Position numbers and translations under genes: made by a program. From Lentisphaerota bacterium (GTDB lineage: Bacteria; Verrucomicrobiota; Kiritimatiellia; RFP12; UBA1067), in the NCBI GenBank assembly GCA_012838435.1, contig DUPH01000375.1, positions 1 to 33,273 of the forward strand: a stretch of DNA of 33,273 nucleotides, written 5' to 3'. Below the pieces are notes generated by a model. The model was given only the letters and a program-made list of their open reading frames with translations. It was not told where the DNA came from and ran no database searches. How positions within the stretch are numbered: the stretch's first letter is position 1; every line of letters begins with the position of its first letter. Positions 1 through 8,305 of this stretch are shown in pieces.

Positions 1-2
1 CG

Positions 3-1010
3 CCGGTCACAGTCAGGGTCAACGGTGCGTCGCAGTTGACCGGCGTCGGCAACATCCGGGTGGGCACGAATGCCGGCGACCGTTGCGTGATGGTGTTGGA
101 TGGCGGGTTGAACGTTCAGGCGTTGCCTGGAGAGGCGAACAGAAAGTTGCATGTCGGCAACGGGCTCGGTGCTTCCGGCGCGATCATTCAGCATTCGGGT
201 GTGCTCAATGTCAGCACGGGTGTGTCGGCCGATGCCTTCCATGTGGTGGGTAATCTCGGCGGTTACGGTTATCACCGCATTACCGGCGGTGAGTTGTGCA
301 GCGGTGAGATCGCGGTCGGCGGTCCCGGCGCGCTCGGTGACGGCAGTGTCGGTGTGATAGACCTGTTTGGGGGCAAGGTCACGGTGGACGGTTGGTGCCT
401 GCTGGTCGCGTGGAGCAGGGAGGTGGGCGTGCTGAATATTTTCGGCGGCTCGTACGGCGGCGGCGACACCAGAGGTGGCGAAGTGCTGCTCGGATACGCC
501 AACGGCCACAGGATCACCGCCCAAGTCAATCTTCTGGGATCCGGCGCTAAGATGTTTGACCGCGGCGGTTCAGTGATCCAGAAGAGGATCAACCTTGCAC
601 GCGGTGGAACCAATACCCTCGGCGCGGTGAACCTGAATGCCGGCGAATTGACGCTTCATAGGGCGGATGCATTGTTCGGCAACAACACGCCGAACACCAC
701 AACGCCTAGTCACTTCAACTTCAACGGTGGGCTGCTCAAGGCCGCAGCAAACACCATGCAGATAGAGGGGTTGACGGCCGCCTATGTGCGTGCGGGCGGC
801 GCACGGATCGACACGGGCGGGTACACTGTCACGCTCAATCAGCCGTTGGTCGCACCCGAGGGTTACGGCGTGAGCGCCATTGCTCTCGTATCCGGGGCAC
901 GGGCTACATCGGCGCGCCGGCTGTACTGGTCAGCGGCGGGGCGGGTATCGGCGCGACGGCCATCGCGCTGGTTGACCTGGAGCCGGAGAGTCCCCTCTGC
1001 GGTCAGGTGA
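3..1010 (+). CDS. Secreted beta-strand-repeat protein A, 5' part (partial, frameshifted)
   Basis: The frame is already open at the left edge, so this is the interior of a gene that begins outside the window. The protein is rich in Gly, Asn, Thr and Val, with short recurrent strands such as GGLNVQALPG, GGKVTVDG and LNAGELTLHRADALFG. This resembles the autotransporter-associated beta-strand repeat (passenger-type beta-helix) proteins common in Kiritimatiellota and Verrucomicrobiota. From about residue 285 of the readable frame (nt 891-898) the sequence stops looking like the family and becomes Arg/Ser-rich up to the stop at 1010. The family-like sequence (TGYIGAPAVLVSGGAG) continues in the frame that includes 896-1708. 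So the last 110 bases or so of this ORF are probably out of frame. Probably exported and cell-surface; no enzymatic domain is visible. Confidence 0.7.
   Translation, partial: PVTVRVNGASQLTGVGNIRVGTNAGDRCVMVLDGGLNVQALPGEANRKLHVGNGLGASGAIIQHSGVLNVSTGVSADAFHVVGNLGGYGYHRITGGELCSGEIAVGGPGALGDGSVGVIDLFGGKVTVDGWCLLVAWSREVGVLNIFGGSYGGGDTRGGEVLLGYANGHRITAQVNLLGSGAKMFDRGGSVIQKRINLARGGTNTLGAVNLNAGELTLHRADALFGNNTPNTTTPSHFNFNGGLLKAAANTMQIEGLTAAYVRAGGARIDTGGYTVTLNQPLVAPEGYGVSAIALVSGARATSARRLYWSAAGRVSARRPSRWLTWSRRVPSAVR
894..897 (+). other. Apparent single-base deletion (G5 to G4) in gene A
   Basis: Upstream codons read V-S-G in one frame. From base 896 the reading G-T-G-Y-I-G-A-P-A-V in another frame restores a typical repeat sequence. 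One extra G in the GGGG run at 894-897 would give the continuous reading VSGGTGYIGAPAV. Whether this is mutation or a sequencing/assembly error cannot be decided from the sequence. Confidence 0.75.
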
Positions 1011-1708
1011 CGAACATTCTCGTGACCTCCGCCGGCAGCGGTTACGGTGCCGGGGATCAGTTGAATGTGACATTGCGTGGCGGGGGGTGCCTCACGCCTG
1101 CGGTCGTGGGGCAGGTCACGCTGGCCGAGAACATCAGCGGAGGGTTGGTCAAGCTCGGTAACGGCACATTGACACTGGGCGGCGCGGGCACCTTCACGGG
1201 AGGCACGACGGTCAGCGGTGGCACGCTGAAGTTCGGGTGCGTCGACGCCCTGTTGCCCGGCAGCGCCATTGCCGTGGAGGAGGCGGGGACGCTTGATCTC
1301 GGTGCGTTCACGGTGACCAATACGGTCAGTGGCAGTGGGCCTGTGGTGAACGGGACGCTCCACACGGAGTTCTCGCCGGGCGGCACGCCGTCCATCGGCA
1401 CCCAGTTAATCACAATCGGTCAGGGTGCCCTCTTGGAGGGTGTGTACCTGCTGGACGTGACGGCAGAGGGCGCCAGTGACACGCTCACCCTGAACGGGGA
1501 TGTCGATATCTCCAGTGTGGCGTTGCATGTGGTGGATGTGACGCAACTCAGCCGGAGAAAACGCTACGCGGTCGCTCAGCTCTCCGCGCAGACGACGGGC
1601 ATGTTCAGCAGGTCCAACTTGCCGGACGAGCGCTGGCATCTGCAGAGGGCGGGAAACGGCACGGTCTGGCTCTATTTCTCTGACGGCATGGTTTTCATGC
1701 TGAGGTAA
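1007..1708 (+). CDS. Secreted beta-strand-repeat protein A, 3' part with C-terminal domain
   Basis: This is the downstream half of the frameshifted gene; GTG 1007 is only the first start-like codon, and the true frame is open from about 896. Visible parts are a GSGYGAGDQLNVTLRGGG segment and a classic autotransporter-associated repeat (LVKLGNGTLTLGGAGTFTGG, then TTVSGGTLKFG). About 85 C-terminal residues follow, containing DTLTLNGDVDIS, LHVVDVTQLSRRKRYAVA and a final GMVFMLR. The same C-terminal layout occurs in protein B (ending at 12915), which supports a shared terminal domain, perhaps for anchoring or sorting. No 12-stranded autotransporter beta-barrel is visible. The G6 run at 1082-1087 is in frame. 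Function beyond a surface-structural role is unknown. Confidence 0.7.
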   Translation: MTNILVTSAGSGYGAGDQLNVTLRGGGCLTPAVVGQVTLAENISGGLVKLGNGTLTLGGAGTFTGGTTVSGGTLKFGCVDALLPGSAIAVEEAGTLDLGAFTVTNTVSGSGPVVNGTLHTEFSPGGTPSIGTQLITIGQGALLEGVYLLDVTAEGASDTLTLNGDVDISSVALHVVDVTQLSRRKRYAVAQLSAQTTGMFSRSNLPDERWHLQRAGNGTVWLYFSDGMVFMLR

Positions 1709-1710
1709 AA

Positions 1711-1872
1711 GCACTGCTCGGGTTTTTTGGATCACAGAGAACACAAAGGGCACAGAGCTTTTTTGAGGGCATTGCGCGGTTTTTTTATCCACGGATGGAC
1801 ACAGACTATTTTGGGATGGCATGGCTCGGCTTTTTTGAACCGCCAAGGCGCCAAGAACGCCAAGGGGAGTCT
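1711..1872. repeat. Mosaic of three short-period repeats joined by a T6 connector
   Basis: Three different periodic cassettes stand in a row. The first, at 1731-1757, is built on CACAGAG/ACACAAAGGG. The second, at 1788-1806, reads CCACGGATGGACACAGAC. The third, at 1838-1865, is built on CGCCAAGG. Each is preceded by a similar connector: GCACTGCTCGGGTTTTTT at 1711-1728, GCATTGCGCGGTTTTTTT at 1769-1786 and GCATGGCTCGGCTTTTTT at 1819-1836. From memory, similar cassettes occur in intergenic DNA of many environmental bacteria and give rise to spurious ORFs; I could not check this. No gene is supported here. Confidence 0.7.
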
Positions 1873-1876
1873 CTAA

Positions 1877-1975
1877 TTTTCATGAAGTTTCATGTTTCAT
1901 GGTAAAGCAGGGTTCTGTTGTTGTCGTTGCCGCTCGTCTTGCTGACGTGCGGGTTCGTGTGCGTCGGCGAGTCTG
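1877..1975. repeat. Low-complexity intergenic sequence (TTTCATG repeats and a GTT/CGT-rich tract)
   Basis: Three copies of TTTCATG lie at about 1878-1900. After them comes a stretch to about 1975 with three-base periodicity (GTT, GTC, CGT and GTG units). Reading frames across it give Arg/Thr-rich proteins with no family resemblance, so no gene is called. Together with 1711-1872 this fills most of the gene-free interval before nusA. From 1976 to the promoter at 2109 nothing further could be recognised. Confidence 0.5.
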
Positions 1976-2108
1976 ACGGCAAGTGGTGGTTCCTGCAAGA
2001 GGACGGTTTGCCGGCTGTATCTTCTCTTTACTTTCGGCGCGGGTGGCGAATGGGCCTGGCAAAGGCGCCCTTTCGATCTGGGTGTTGCGAATTATGTTGC
2101 ATTGTCGA

Positions 2109-2137
2109 TTGACACCGCCCCATGTATAAGCTACCAT
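2109..2137 (+). promoter_or_regulatory. Sigma70-type promoter for the nusA operon
   Basis: A perfect -35 hexamer TTGACA (2109-2114) is followed by a 17-base spacer and the -10-like TACCAT (2132-2137, four of six consensus bases). It lies about 90 bases upstream of the nusA ATG, leaving an untranslated leader of roughly 80 bases. An alternative -10, TATAAG at 2125-2130, is too close to the -35. Confidence 0.55.
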
Positions 2138-2226
2138 GCGTTGATTGTGCTTTTTAGGGAATAAGAAGGGTGGGGGCTCCCCGCTCTTTTTTGTTGTGGA
2201 ATCGTGAAGCGGAAGGCGGTGCAGTG

Positions 2227-3486
2227 ATGAGTAATGAACTGCTGTCGATTATCAGTTATTTGGAGCGTGACCGCGGGGTGAATCGGGAGATCATCATCCA
2301 GGCGATCGAGTCGGCAATTCAGCAGGCCGCCCGTAAGAGCTTAGATGTTTCTGATGCCCTTCGCGTGGATGTTGACCGTAAGACCTTGAAGATCAGGGCG
2401 TTTGATACCGTCGTGGTCTCTGAGACGGAGAGCGGCGCAGGCTTATTGCCGTTGCGGCAGGCGCGCCAGTTGAAACGCGACGTGCAGCCCGGAGACACGC
2501 TGGACGTTGAGATTCCGCCCTCGCATTTGGGACGCATCGCCGCGCAGACGGCGCGTCAGATGATCTTGCAGAAAATTCGCGAGGCGGAACGCAAAAACGT
2601 TTATGACGAGTATAAAGACCGCATCGGCGATATTGTCAGCGGAACCGTCCGGCAGATCATTCACCGCGACTTGATCGTGGAGTTGGGTAAGACCGAGGCC
2701 ATCCTTCCGGCTAAGGAGCGCCTGCCCAACGAGGAGTATAACATCGGCGATCGTCTGCGTGCGTATGTATACCGCGTGCAGTCCGGTGCGAATGGCCCGG
2801 CGGTGGTGTTGTCGCGCGCCTGCTCGGAGTTCGTTAAGGCCCTGTTCCGTCTTGAGGTCGCTGAGATCGCGGATGGCATTGTGGAAGTGATGGGGGTCGC
2901 CCGCGATCCGGGTTACCGCACAAAAATCGCCGTCAAGACGTTGGACGAAAAGGTTGATCCGGTCGGCGCGTGCGTCGGACTGCGCGGCGTGCGTGTGCGC
3001 AATATCGTGCGCGAGTTGAACGGCGAGAAGATTGACATCGTGCGCTGGAATGAGGATATCCGACAGTACGTGACGCAGTCGCTGGCACCGGCCAAGCTGG
3101 AGTCGGTCACGATTGATCCGAACGAATCCCGCACGGTGCATGTGACCGTCGCGCCGGACCAGCTTTCGCTGGCGATCGGCAAACGCGGCCAGAACGTTCG
3201 CCTCACCTCGAAGCTCACAGGCTGGCGCGTCAATATCCAGAAGAGCGGCGAGGAGATGTCTTTTGAAGAGCAGCGTGAAACCGCAGTCAAGGATCTGGCC
3301 GAGGTGTTGGATATCAGTGAAGAGACCGCGTCCACCTTGGTGGCCAATGGCTTCCTGACGACGGATGGCGTCCTTGATGCCGAGAAGCCCTACTTGCAGG
3401 AAGTGACGGGACTCGATGAAGAGACCGTGAACAAGATCTGGGCTGCGGCTCAGGCTGCGAGCGGTGTGGACGAGGCGGGAGAGTAA
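2227..3486 (+). CDS. nusA: Transcription termination/antitermination factor NusA
   Basis: NusA binds RNA polymerase and nascent RNA in the cytoplasm and controls pausing, termination and antitermination. The 419-residue protein shows an N-terminal polymerase-binding domain (1-125), an S1 domain (about 132-196, beginning IGDIVSGTVRQII), KH1 (about 207-280, containing DPVGACVGLRG and VRNIVRELNGEKIDIVRW) and KH2 (GKRGQNVRLTSKLTGW at about 328). A C-terminal helix-hairpin segment contains EETASTLVANGFLT. ATG 2227 was chosen because MSNELLSIISYLERDRG matches the usual N-terminus and a purine-rich GGAAGG lies 10 bases upstream; the frame is open further upstream but does not look like NusA. It heads an operon with infB, 7 bases downstream. 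The usual upstream neighbour rimP is absent. Intact. Confidence 0.96.
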   Translation: MSNELLSIISYLERDRGVNREIIIQAIESAIQQAARKSLDVSDALRVDVDRKTLKIRAFDTVVVSETESGAGLLPLRQARQLKRDVQPGDTLDVEIPPSHLGRIAAQTARQMILQKIREAERKNVYDEYKDRIGDIVSGTVRQIIHRDLIVELGKTEAILPAKERLPNEEYNIGDRLRAYVYRVQSGANGPAVVLSRACSEFVKALFRLEVAEIADGIVEVMGVARDPGYRTKIAVKTLDEKVDPVGACVGLRGVRVRNIVRELNGEKIDIVRWNEDIRQYVTQSLAPAKLESVTIDPNESRTVHVTVAPDQLSLAIGKRGQNVRLTSKLTGWRVNIQKSGEEMSFEEQRETAVKDLAEVLDISEETASTLVANGFLTTDGVLDAEKPYLQEVTGLDEETVNKIWAAAQAASGVDEAGE

Positions 3487-3493
3487 GAGAGTT

Positions 3494-6097
3494 ATGATAA
3501 GAGTATGTGAACTTGCGAAAAAGATGAGCACTTCCAGCTTGGAAGTGCTCAAACAGGCCGATGCTTTGGACATCGAGGCCTACTCGCCGCTTTCTCAGCT
3601 CGACACGGCGGATGCGTCGCGTCTGCAGGAAGTGTTTGCCAAGCGGAGCGCGAACGACATCGAGGCGGAAAACGCGGCACGCGCCGCCCGTTACCAAGAG
3701 AAGCGGACAGCCGCTGCGACACGACGCGCGGCGCAGTTGCAGGCCGAGTTGGCAGTTTTGGAGGTTAATCGCGCCCGTGCGCTGGAGATGGACGCAAAGG
3801 CCCGCGGTATCGCCCCAGAGGCACCCGCAGCCGAAGCACCGGCCGAGACGCCGACAGCGGAGGCGGCAGCAGCCGCGACGCCCGATGATGCTGCACCCGC
3901 CTTGGACCTCGTCACGCCGACCGACAAAGCGGCCGCCGCGCCGGTGGCACCAGTCGCCAAGACCAAGACCGTTGCCAAAGATGCTGCCAAGGATGCTGCC
4001 AAGGATGCCGCTCCCCCGGCTCGGACTGCGGCTAAGGCCGACGACCGCGCTGCCAAGACGACCGCTAAGACCGCTGGCAAGTCGAAACCGTCTCGTTATG
4101 AGGACGACGATGAGTTTGAGACCGAAGACAAACTGGCCTCCGCTTTTATCGGCCGGATTTCCAAAGGGGCCACCCGCGAGCCGCCCAAGGTGACGCGGAC
4201 GCAGGTCCAGAAGAGCGGGCGCGAGAAAGAATCCGGACGTATTGCGGCACGCGGTGTTCCCGGGCAACGCTCAGGTGCCCGCACACCGTCCCAGCGGGAT
4301 ACGTCAGTGCCGCCGGATCGCGTGATTCCCCTGCGCGGTGCGGTGGTCGTCAAAGAACTGGCTGAAAAATTGGGCATCCGGCCTAACCGCCTGATTGCCG
4401 ATCTCATGCAGTTGAACATCTTGGCCTCGATCAACCAGCGCGTGGAGTTGGATGTCGCGCAAAAGATCGCGGAGAAGTACGGGTTTAAGGTTGAGCTTGA
4501 GCGTGCCAAGCGTTCGGTCGAGCGCCGCCCGGTGCTGCGCAGCGAGGACGCAGACGATGACATTCCGGAAGACAAGCCCGAGGATATGTTGCCGCGTCCG
4601 CCGGTCGTGACCTTCCTGGGCCACGTCGACCACGGCAAGACCTCGCTCATGGACCGTATCCGCAATACGCGTGTTGTGAAGGGCGAAGCCGGCGGCATTA
4701 CTCAGCACATCGGCGCCTACACGGTGGATGTCAGCGGACGCAAGATTACCTTTTTGGATACGCCCGGTCATGCGGCCTTCTCGGCCATGCGCGCCCGCGG
4801 TGCTATGCTTACTGACATTGCGGTAATCATTATCGCAGCCGATGATGGTGTCATGCCGCAGACGCGCGAAGCGATTAAGGCCGCGCAACAAGCCGGTGTA
4901 CAGATCATGGTGGCGATCAATAAGTGCGACTTGCCGGTTGCCAAGCCGGATCGGGTGCGCCAGATGCTGCAAAGGGATGGATTGACGCCGGAAGAGTGGG
5001 GCGGCGATATCATTTGTACCGAAGTTTCAGCCATGACTGGTCAGGGCATCGATCAGTTGCTGGAGATGATTCTCCTGCAGACCGACATGCTGGAACTGAC
5101 CGCCAATCCGAACCGGCGGGCGGACGGCTATGTCATCGAAGCGCAACTTGAGCAGGGGCTCGGGCCGACGGCCACGCTGTTGGTCATGGGCGGAACGCTG
5201 AATGTCGGCGATGTGGTGTTGTGCGGCGAGCATTTCGGGCGCGTGCGTGGCCTGATCGATGACCGTGGTCGGCGTGTCAAATCGGCGTCGCCCGCGACGG
5301 CAGTCAAGTGCATGGGGCTGTCCGGCGTGCCTGAGGCTGGTGCGGCGTTCCGCGTCATGCTGAATGAAAAACGTGCGCGCGGTTTGGCCGAGGAGGCCGC
5401 CGAAGAGCGCAAGTTGGTGGAGCTTTCCAGCACCAAGGCCACCTCACTGGACGCCTTGATGGATCAGCTCAAAGAAACGCAGCGGCGCGAGTTGGCCTTG
5501 ATTGTGAAGGCCGATACGCAGGGCTCGGCCGAGGCGGTCTGCGAGGCGCTCGGAGAGATCAAGAGCGAGAAGGTTTCGCTCAACATTATCCATTCGACGA
5601 TCGGCAATGTGTCGGCTACGGACATCAACAAGGCCGCAGCAGGCGAAGCCATAGTCGTAGGTTTCAGTGTGAACTGCGATGCCGGTGTGCAACAACTGGC
5701 GCGCCATCACAGCGTGCGCGTCAACACATTCCGCATCATTTATGAACTGCTTGACTTCGTGAAACAGCGCATGCTCGACCTGCTGCCGCCCGAGTACAAG
5801 GAAGTGATCAAGGGCCATGCCGAGATCCGCGCGATCTTTGATATCGGCAAGACCGGTCGCGTGGCGGGCTGTCAGTTGCTGGACGGCGTGATCCGCGCGG
5901 ACGCCATGTTCCGGGTGTTCCGCAAAAAGGAGAAGCTGTGGGAAGGCAAACTCGCATCGCTGAAGCACTTCCAGAACGAGGTTTCCGAAATCACGGGCGC
6001 ACAGGAGTGCGGTATTTTGTTCAGCGGATTCGAAGAATTCCAGGTCGGCGACACCGTCGAGTGTTATGCGCTGGAGGAACTGCCGCGTACTCTGTGA
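3494..6097 (+). CDS. infB: Translation initiation factor IF-2
   Basis: IF-2 is the GTPase that places initiator fMet-tRNA on the 30S subunit and promotes subunit joining. The 867-residue protein starts with the typical IF2 N-terminal helix domain ([11 protein letters not shown]), which fixes ATG 3494. An Ala/Glu/Lys/Pro-rich linker follows (about 90-250), including three KDAA units near 3976-4008. A second IF2-N domain is at about 275-335. The G domain has GHVDHGKTS (G1, about residue 375), [11 protein letters not shown] (G2), DTPGHAAF (G3), NKCD (G4) and SAMTGQG (G5). Domains II, III and IV follow; the C-terminus contains the usual [13 protein letters not shown] and ECGILF segments. It sits 7 bases after nusA and 36 before rbfA, the common bacterial order. 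Intact. Confidence 0.97.
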   Translation: MIRVCELAKKMSTSSLEVLKQADALDIEAYSPLSQLDTADASRLQEVFAKRSANDIEAENAARAARYQEKRTAAATRRAAQLQAELAVLEVNRARALEMDAKARGIAPEAPAAEAPAETPTAEAAAAATPDDAAPALDLVTPTDKAAAAPVAPVAKTKTVAKDAAKDAAKDAAPPARTAAKADDRAAKTTAKTAGKSKPSRYEDDDEFETEDKLASAFIGRISKGATREPPKVTRTQVQKSGREKESGRIAARGVPGQRSGARTPSQRDTSVPPDRVIPLRGAVVVKELAEKLGIRPNRLIADLMQLNILASINQRVELDVAQKIAEKYGFKVELERAKRSVERRPVLRSEDADDDIPEDKPEDMLPRPPVVTFLGHVDHGKTSLMDRIRNTRVVKGEAGGITQHIGAYTVDVSGRKITFLDTPGHAAFSAMRARGAMLTDIAVIIIAADDGVMPQTREAIKAAQQAGVQIMVAINKCDLPVAKPDRVRQMLQRDGLTPEEWGGDIICTEVSAMTGQGIDQLLEMILLQTDMLELTANPNRRADGYVIEAQLEQGLGPTATLLVMGGTLNVGDVVLCGEHFGRVRGLIDDRGRRVKSASPATAVKCMGLSGVPEAGAAFRVMLNEKRARGLAEEAAEERKLVELSSTKATSLDALMDQLKETQRRELALIVKADTQGSAEAVCEALGEIKSEKVSLNIIHSTIGNVSATDINKAAAGEAIVVGFSVNCDAGVQQLARHHSVRVNTFRIIYELLDFVKQRMLDLLPPEYKEVIKGHAEIRAIFDIGKTGRVAGCQLLDGVIRADAMFRVFRKKEKLWEGKLASLKHFQNEVSEITGAQECGILFSGFEEFQVGDTVECYALEELPRTL

Positions 6098-6133
6098 GTG
6101 CAACCGCTTTCTGCGGCCCCATAAGGAGGTGTT

Positions 6134-6514
6134 ATGGCTGTCGACCGTCTTGAACGCGTGAATGCGCTGTTGCGGCGCGCGATCGGCGAGGCGCTCTATA
6201 AAGTTTTTGCAGGCGAACCGGTCGATCTTAGTGCCGTTACGGTGACGCAGGTCGAGACCGCGCGCAATTTGCGCAACGCCACGGTGAGCGTCTCGATCTT
6301 TGGTCATGAAAACGAACGCTCGGCGATTATCCGCAAGCTAGCCGGTAAAGCGCCCGATCTGCAAACGATCATCAACCGCGAGCTGAAACTCAAGTACACC
6401 CCGCGTCTGCGTTTCCAACTCGATACCTCGATCGAAAAAGGCGACCGTGTCCTCGCGGTGCTGAGTCAGCTTGATGTTCCTCAGGCGGATGAACCGACGG
6501 AGCCGGAAGTCTGA
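6134..6514 (+). CDS. rbfA: 30S ribosome-binding factor RbfA
   Basis: RbfA is a small KH-like protein that binds immature 30S subunits and assists 16S rRNA 5'-end maturation. The 126-residue length is typical. Family features are the start MAVDRLERVNALLRRAIGEAL, the segment VTVTQVETARNLRNATVSVS (normally ...VxVSxDLxxAxVYVS) and the C-terminal LKYTPRLRFQLDTSIEKGDR, close to the usual R.TPxLxFxxDxSxExG motif. A strong ribosome-binding site AAGGAGGT (6123-6130) lies just upstream of ATG 6134. It stands between infB and truB in the usual operon. Intact. Confidence 0.95.
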   Translation: MAVDRLERVNALLRRAIGEALYKVFAGEPVDLSAVTVTQVETARNLRNATVSVSIFGHENERSAIIRKLAGKAPDLQTIINRELKLKYTPRLRFQLDTSIEKGDRVLAVLSQLDVPQADEPTEPEV

Positions 6515-6558
6515 CGCGACGTGCGTCCGCCTTTGTTGCTTTCATTCTGTGCGTGACC

Positions 6559-7293
6559 ATGACTGCTTTTTCTCCCTCTCAGACCTCTCTGGACGGTGTG
6601 CTACTGGTTGATAAACCGAGCGGACCGACTTCGCACGATGTCGTCCGCGATATCCGCAAAACCTTCCGTATCGGCAAGGTCGGGCACGGCGGCACGCTGG
6701 ATCCCAACGCCACCGGATTGTTGGTGATCTTGCTTGGTAAGGGTACTAAGCTTTCAGACCGTATCATGGGCGGCGACAAAGCCTACACCGGCGAAATGCG
6801 GCTTGGCCGTACCACCTCCACGCAAGACTGCGACGGTGAGACGCTGGAGGAAAAGCCGTGGCAGGATGTGACGCGCGAGCAGGTCGAGGCGCAGATGGCC
6901 GCGCTTACAGGAGATATCTTTCAGACGCCGCCGATGGTTTCGGCGATTAAAGTCAACGGTGTGCCGCTTTACAAACTGGCGCGGAAAGGCCAAGAGGTCG
7001 AGCGCAAACAACGTTTTGTCCACATCTACCGCATGATGCTGACAGTGTGGGCACCACCTCTGGTAACCTTTGAGGTGGACTGCACCAAAGGCACTTACGT
7101 ACGCACGTTGGCTCACGACATCGGCCAAGCGCTTGGGTGTGGCGCCTGTTTGGACGCCTTGCGCCGCACAGCGTCCGGCACATTTCATGTGAAAGACGCT
7201 CTGCCGCTTGAAGATATCCTCGCACTGACGTCCAACCAACTCGCGGATCGTGTGATCCCGCTGGCGCAGGCCGCACACGCTCACTTGCCATGA
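6559..7293 (+). CDS. truB: tRNA pseudouridine(55) synthase TruB
   Basis: TruB isomerises U55 to pseudouridine in the T-arm of tRNAs. The protein has the conserved N-terminal LLVDKPSGPTSHDVV, the catalytic motif GHGGTLDPNATGLL (catalytic Asp at about residue 48), the KAYTGEMRLGRTTSTQDCDGE segment, PPMVSAIKVNGVPLYKLARKG and CTKGTYVRTLAHDIG. All are standard for the family. The length of about 244 residues suggests the core enzyme with a short C-terminus. ATG 6559 is preferred; an in-frame GTG at 6553 is possible, and neither has a clear Shine-Dalgarno sequence. The stop overlaps the ribF start (ATGA), suggesting translational coupling. Confidence 0.95.
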   Translation: MTAFSPSQTSLDGVLLVDKPSGPTSHDVVRDIRKTFRIGKVGHGGTLDPNATGLLVILLGKGTKLSDRIMGGDKAYTGEMRLGRTTSTQDCDGETLEEKPWQDVTREQVEAQMAALTGDIFQTPPMVSAIKVNGVPLYKLARKGQEVERKQRFVHIYRMMLTVWAPPLVTFEVDCTKGTYVRTLAHDIGQALGCGACLDALRRTASGTFHVKDALPLEDILALTSNQLADRVIPLAQAAHAHLP

Positions 7294-8252
7294 AGATCAT
7301 TTCCCAGCCCGCGCAATTCCGTAAAATCCCGGGCCCCGTGGTTTTGGCCGCCGGTTTTTTTGATGGAGTCCACCTTGGCCACCAGCGTGTGCTGTCCGGC
7401 GCGGTCGAACGCGCTCGCGAATTGGACGGCCAAGCTTGGGCGTTGACCTTTGACCGGCACCCGCTGGCGGTGCTTGCCCCCTCAAAGTGTCCCCCCCTGC
7501 TGAGCACCTCGGAAGAGCGGCTGGCATTGTTGGAGCAGAGCGGGGTCGATGGCATACTGGCGCTTGAGTTCACGCGGAAACTGGCGGTGCAAGAACCGGA
7601 GACTTTTGTCCGTTGGTTGTGCGGCCCGCCGCGCATCGCGTCGCAGACCGCGACAAGCAGTGCGTCCGCCAAGCTTAGCGAGATCCGTTGCGGACGCAAC
7701 TGGCGTTTTGGCCGACGTGCGACCGGTACGCCCGAGTTGCTGGCGCAACTCGGGCGGCCGTATGGATTTCGCGTCACGATCGTGCCGTACGCCGAATACC
7801 AAGGCATGGAGATTTCCAGTACGCGCATTCGGTTTGCCGTGCGCGAGGGGCGTCTCGACGACGCGACAGCCATGCTCGGCAGACCCTACTCCGTGCGCGA
7901 TACCGTGATCCGCGGCCGCGGCGTAGGGCACACGCTGAGTATCGCCACCGCTAATCTGCAACCCAGTGCCGAAGTGTTGCCGCCCAACGGTGTCTATGCC
8001 GTGCGCGTGAAGGCGCAGGGGAAGACGTTCAACGGTGTTGCCAATTTGGGCATGCGCCCGACTTTCACGGACGCAATCCCCGACCGCGCGTTGCTGGAAA
8101 CACATCTGCTGGATTTCGATGGTGATCTTTACGGACAAACCATCGAGGTCGCCTTCCTCGCCCGGTTGCGTGATGAACGCGCCTTTACGTCGCCTGAGAC
8201 ACTCGCGCGCCAAATCGCTGACGATGTCCGCCAGGCATCACGCTTTTTCTGA
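7290..8252 (+). CDS. ribF: Bifunctional riboflavin kinase / FMN adenylyltransferase
   Basis: RibF phosphorylates riboflavin to FMN and adenylylates FMN to FAD in the cytoplasm. In the 320-residue protein the N-terminal nucleotidyltransferase domain carries GFFDGVHLGHQ (HxGH-type motif) and, near residue 175, ISSTRIRFAVREG. The C-terminal kinase domain carries GRGVGHTLSIATANL, NGVYAVRV, GMRPTF and LLETHLLDFDGDLYG. The kinase motif reads HTLSIATANL where GRTLGFPTANL is usual, so it diverges slightly. ATG 7290 overlaps the truB stop by four bases. A run of seven C (7491-7497) lies in the gene without breaking the frame. It is the last gene of the nusA operon, facing the convergent methyltransferase gene. 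Confidence 0.95.
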   Translation: MKIISQPAQFRKIPGPVVLAAGFFDGVHLGHQRVLSGAVERARELDGQAWALTFDRHPLAVLAPSKCPPLLSTSEERLALLEQSGVDGILALEFTRKLAVQEPETFVRWLCGPPRIASQTATSSASAKLSEIRCGRNWRFGRRATGTPELLAQLGRPYGFRVTIVPYAEYQGMEISSTRIRFAVREGRLDDATAMLGRPYSVRDTVIRGRGVGHTLSIATANLQPSAEVLPPNGVYAVRVKAQGKTFNGVANLGMRPTFTDAIPDRALLETHLLDFDGDLYGQTIEVAFLARLRDERAFTSPETLARQIADDVRQASRFF

Positions 8253-8278
8253 TGGGTTTTTCAGGTTTCTTCGGCATC

Positions 8279-8305
8279 GGACGTTCTGCGTTCAACGTTC
8301 AAAAC
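8279..8305. repeat. Short-period intergenic repeat based on ACGTTC
   Basis: The boundary between convergent genes ribF and the methyltransferase contains GACGTTCTGCGTTCAACGTT followed by CAAAACG, i.e. repeated CGTTC/GTTCAA units. Its 3' part lies inside the last codons of the methyltransferase. It resembles in style the periodic repeats at 1711-1872, 10160-10186 and 20924-20956. Confidence 0.4.

Noticed and set aside
894-897. Classical homopolymeric phase-variation tract
   Set aside because: Runs of four or five G are much shorter than known contingency tracts. Both frameshift sites are G4, while longer runs nearby are in frame. Kept only as a possibility under the combined finding.
1711-1872. 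CRISPR array
   Set aside because: The repeated part is a short connector with T6, the spacings are unequal (58 and 50 bases), the cassettes are internally periodic, and no cas gene is present.
1976-2108. RNA gene or riboswitch upstream of nusA
   Set aside because: I looked for a tRNA cloverleaf and for a strong hairpin with a T tail and found neither. There is only moderate local complementarity.
1880-2137. Minus-strand ORF of 85 codons in the gap before nusA
   Set aside because: It is Arg/Thr-rich and translated from the periodic tract at 1877-1975, with no conserved family or plausible start signal.
3314-4267. Long minus-strand ORF (317 codons) opposite nusA/infB
   Set aside because: It lies antisense to well-conserved coding sequence and is Arg/Gly-rich with no family resemblance. 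It is a shadow of the Ala/Lys-rich IF-2 linker in GC-rich DNA.
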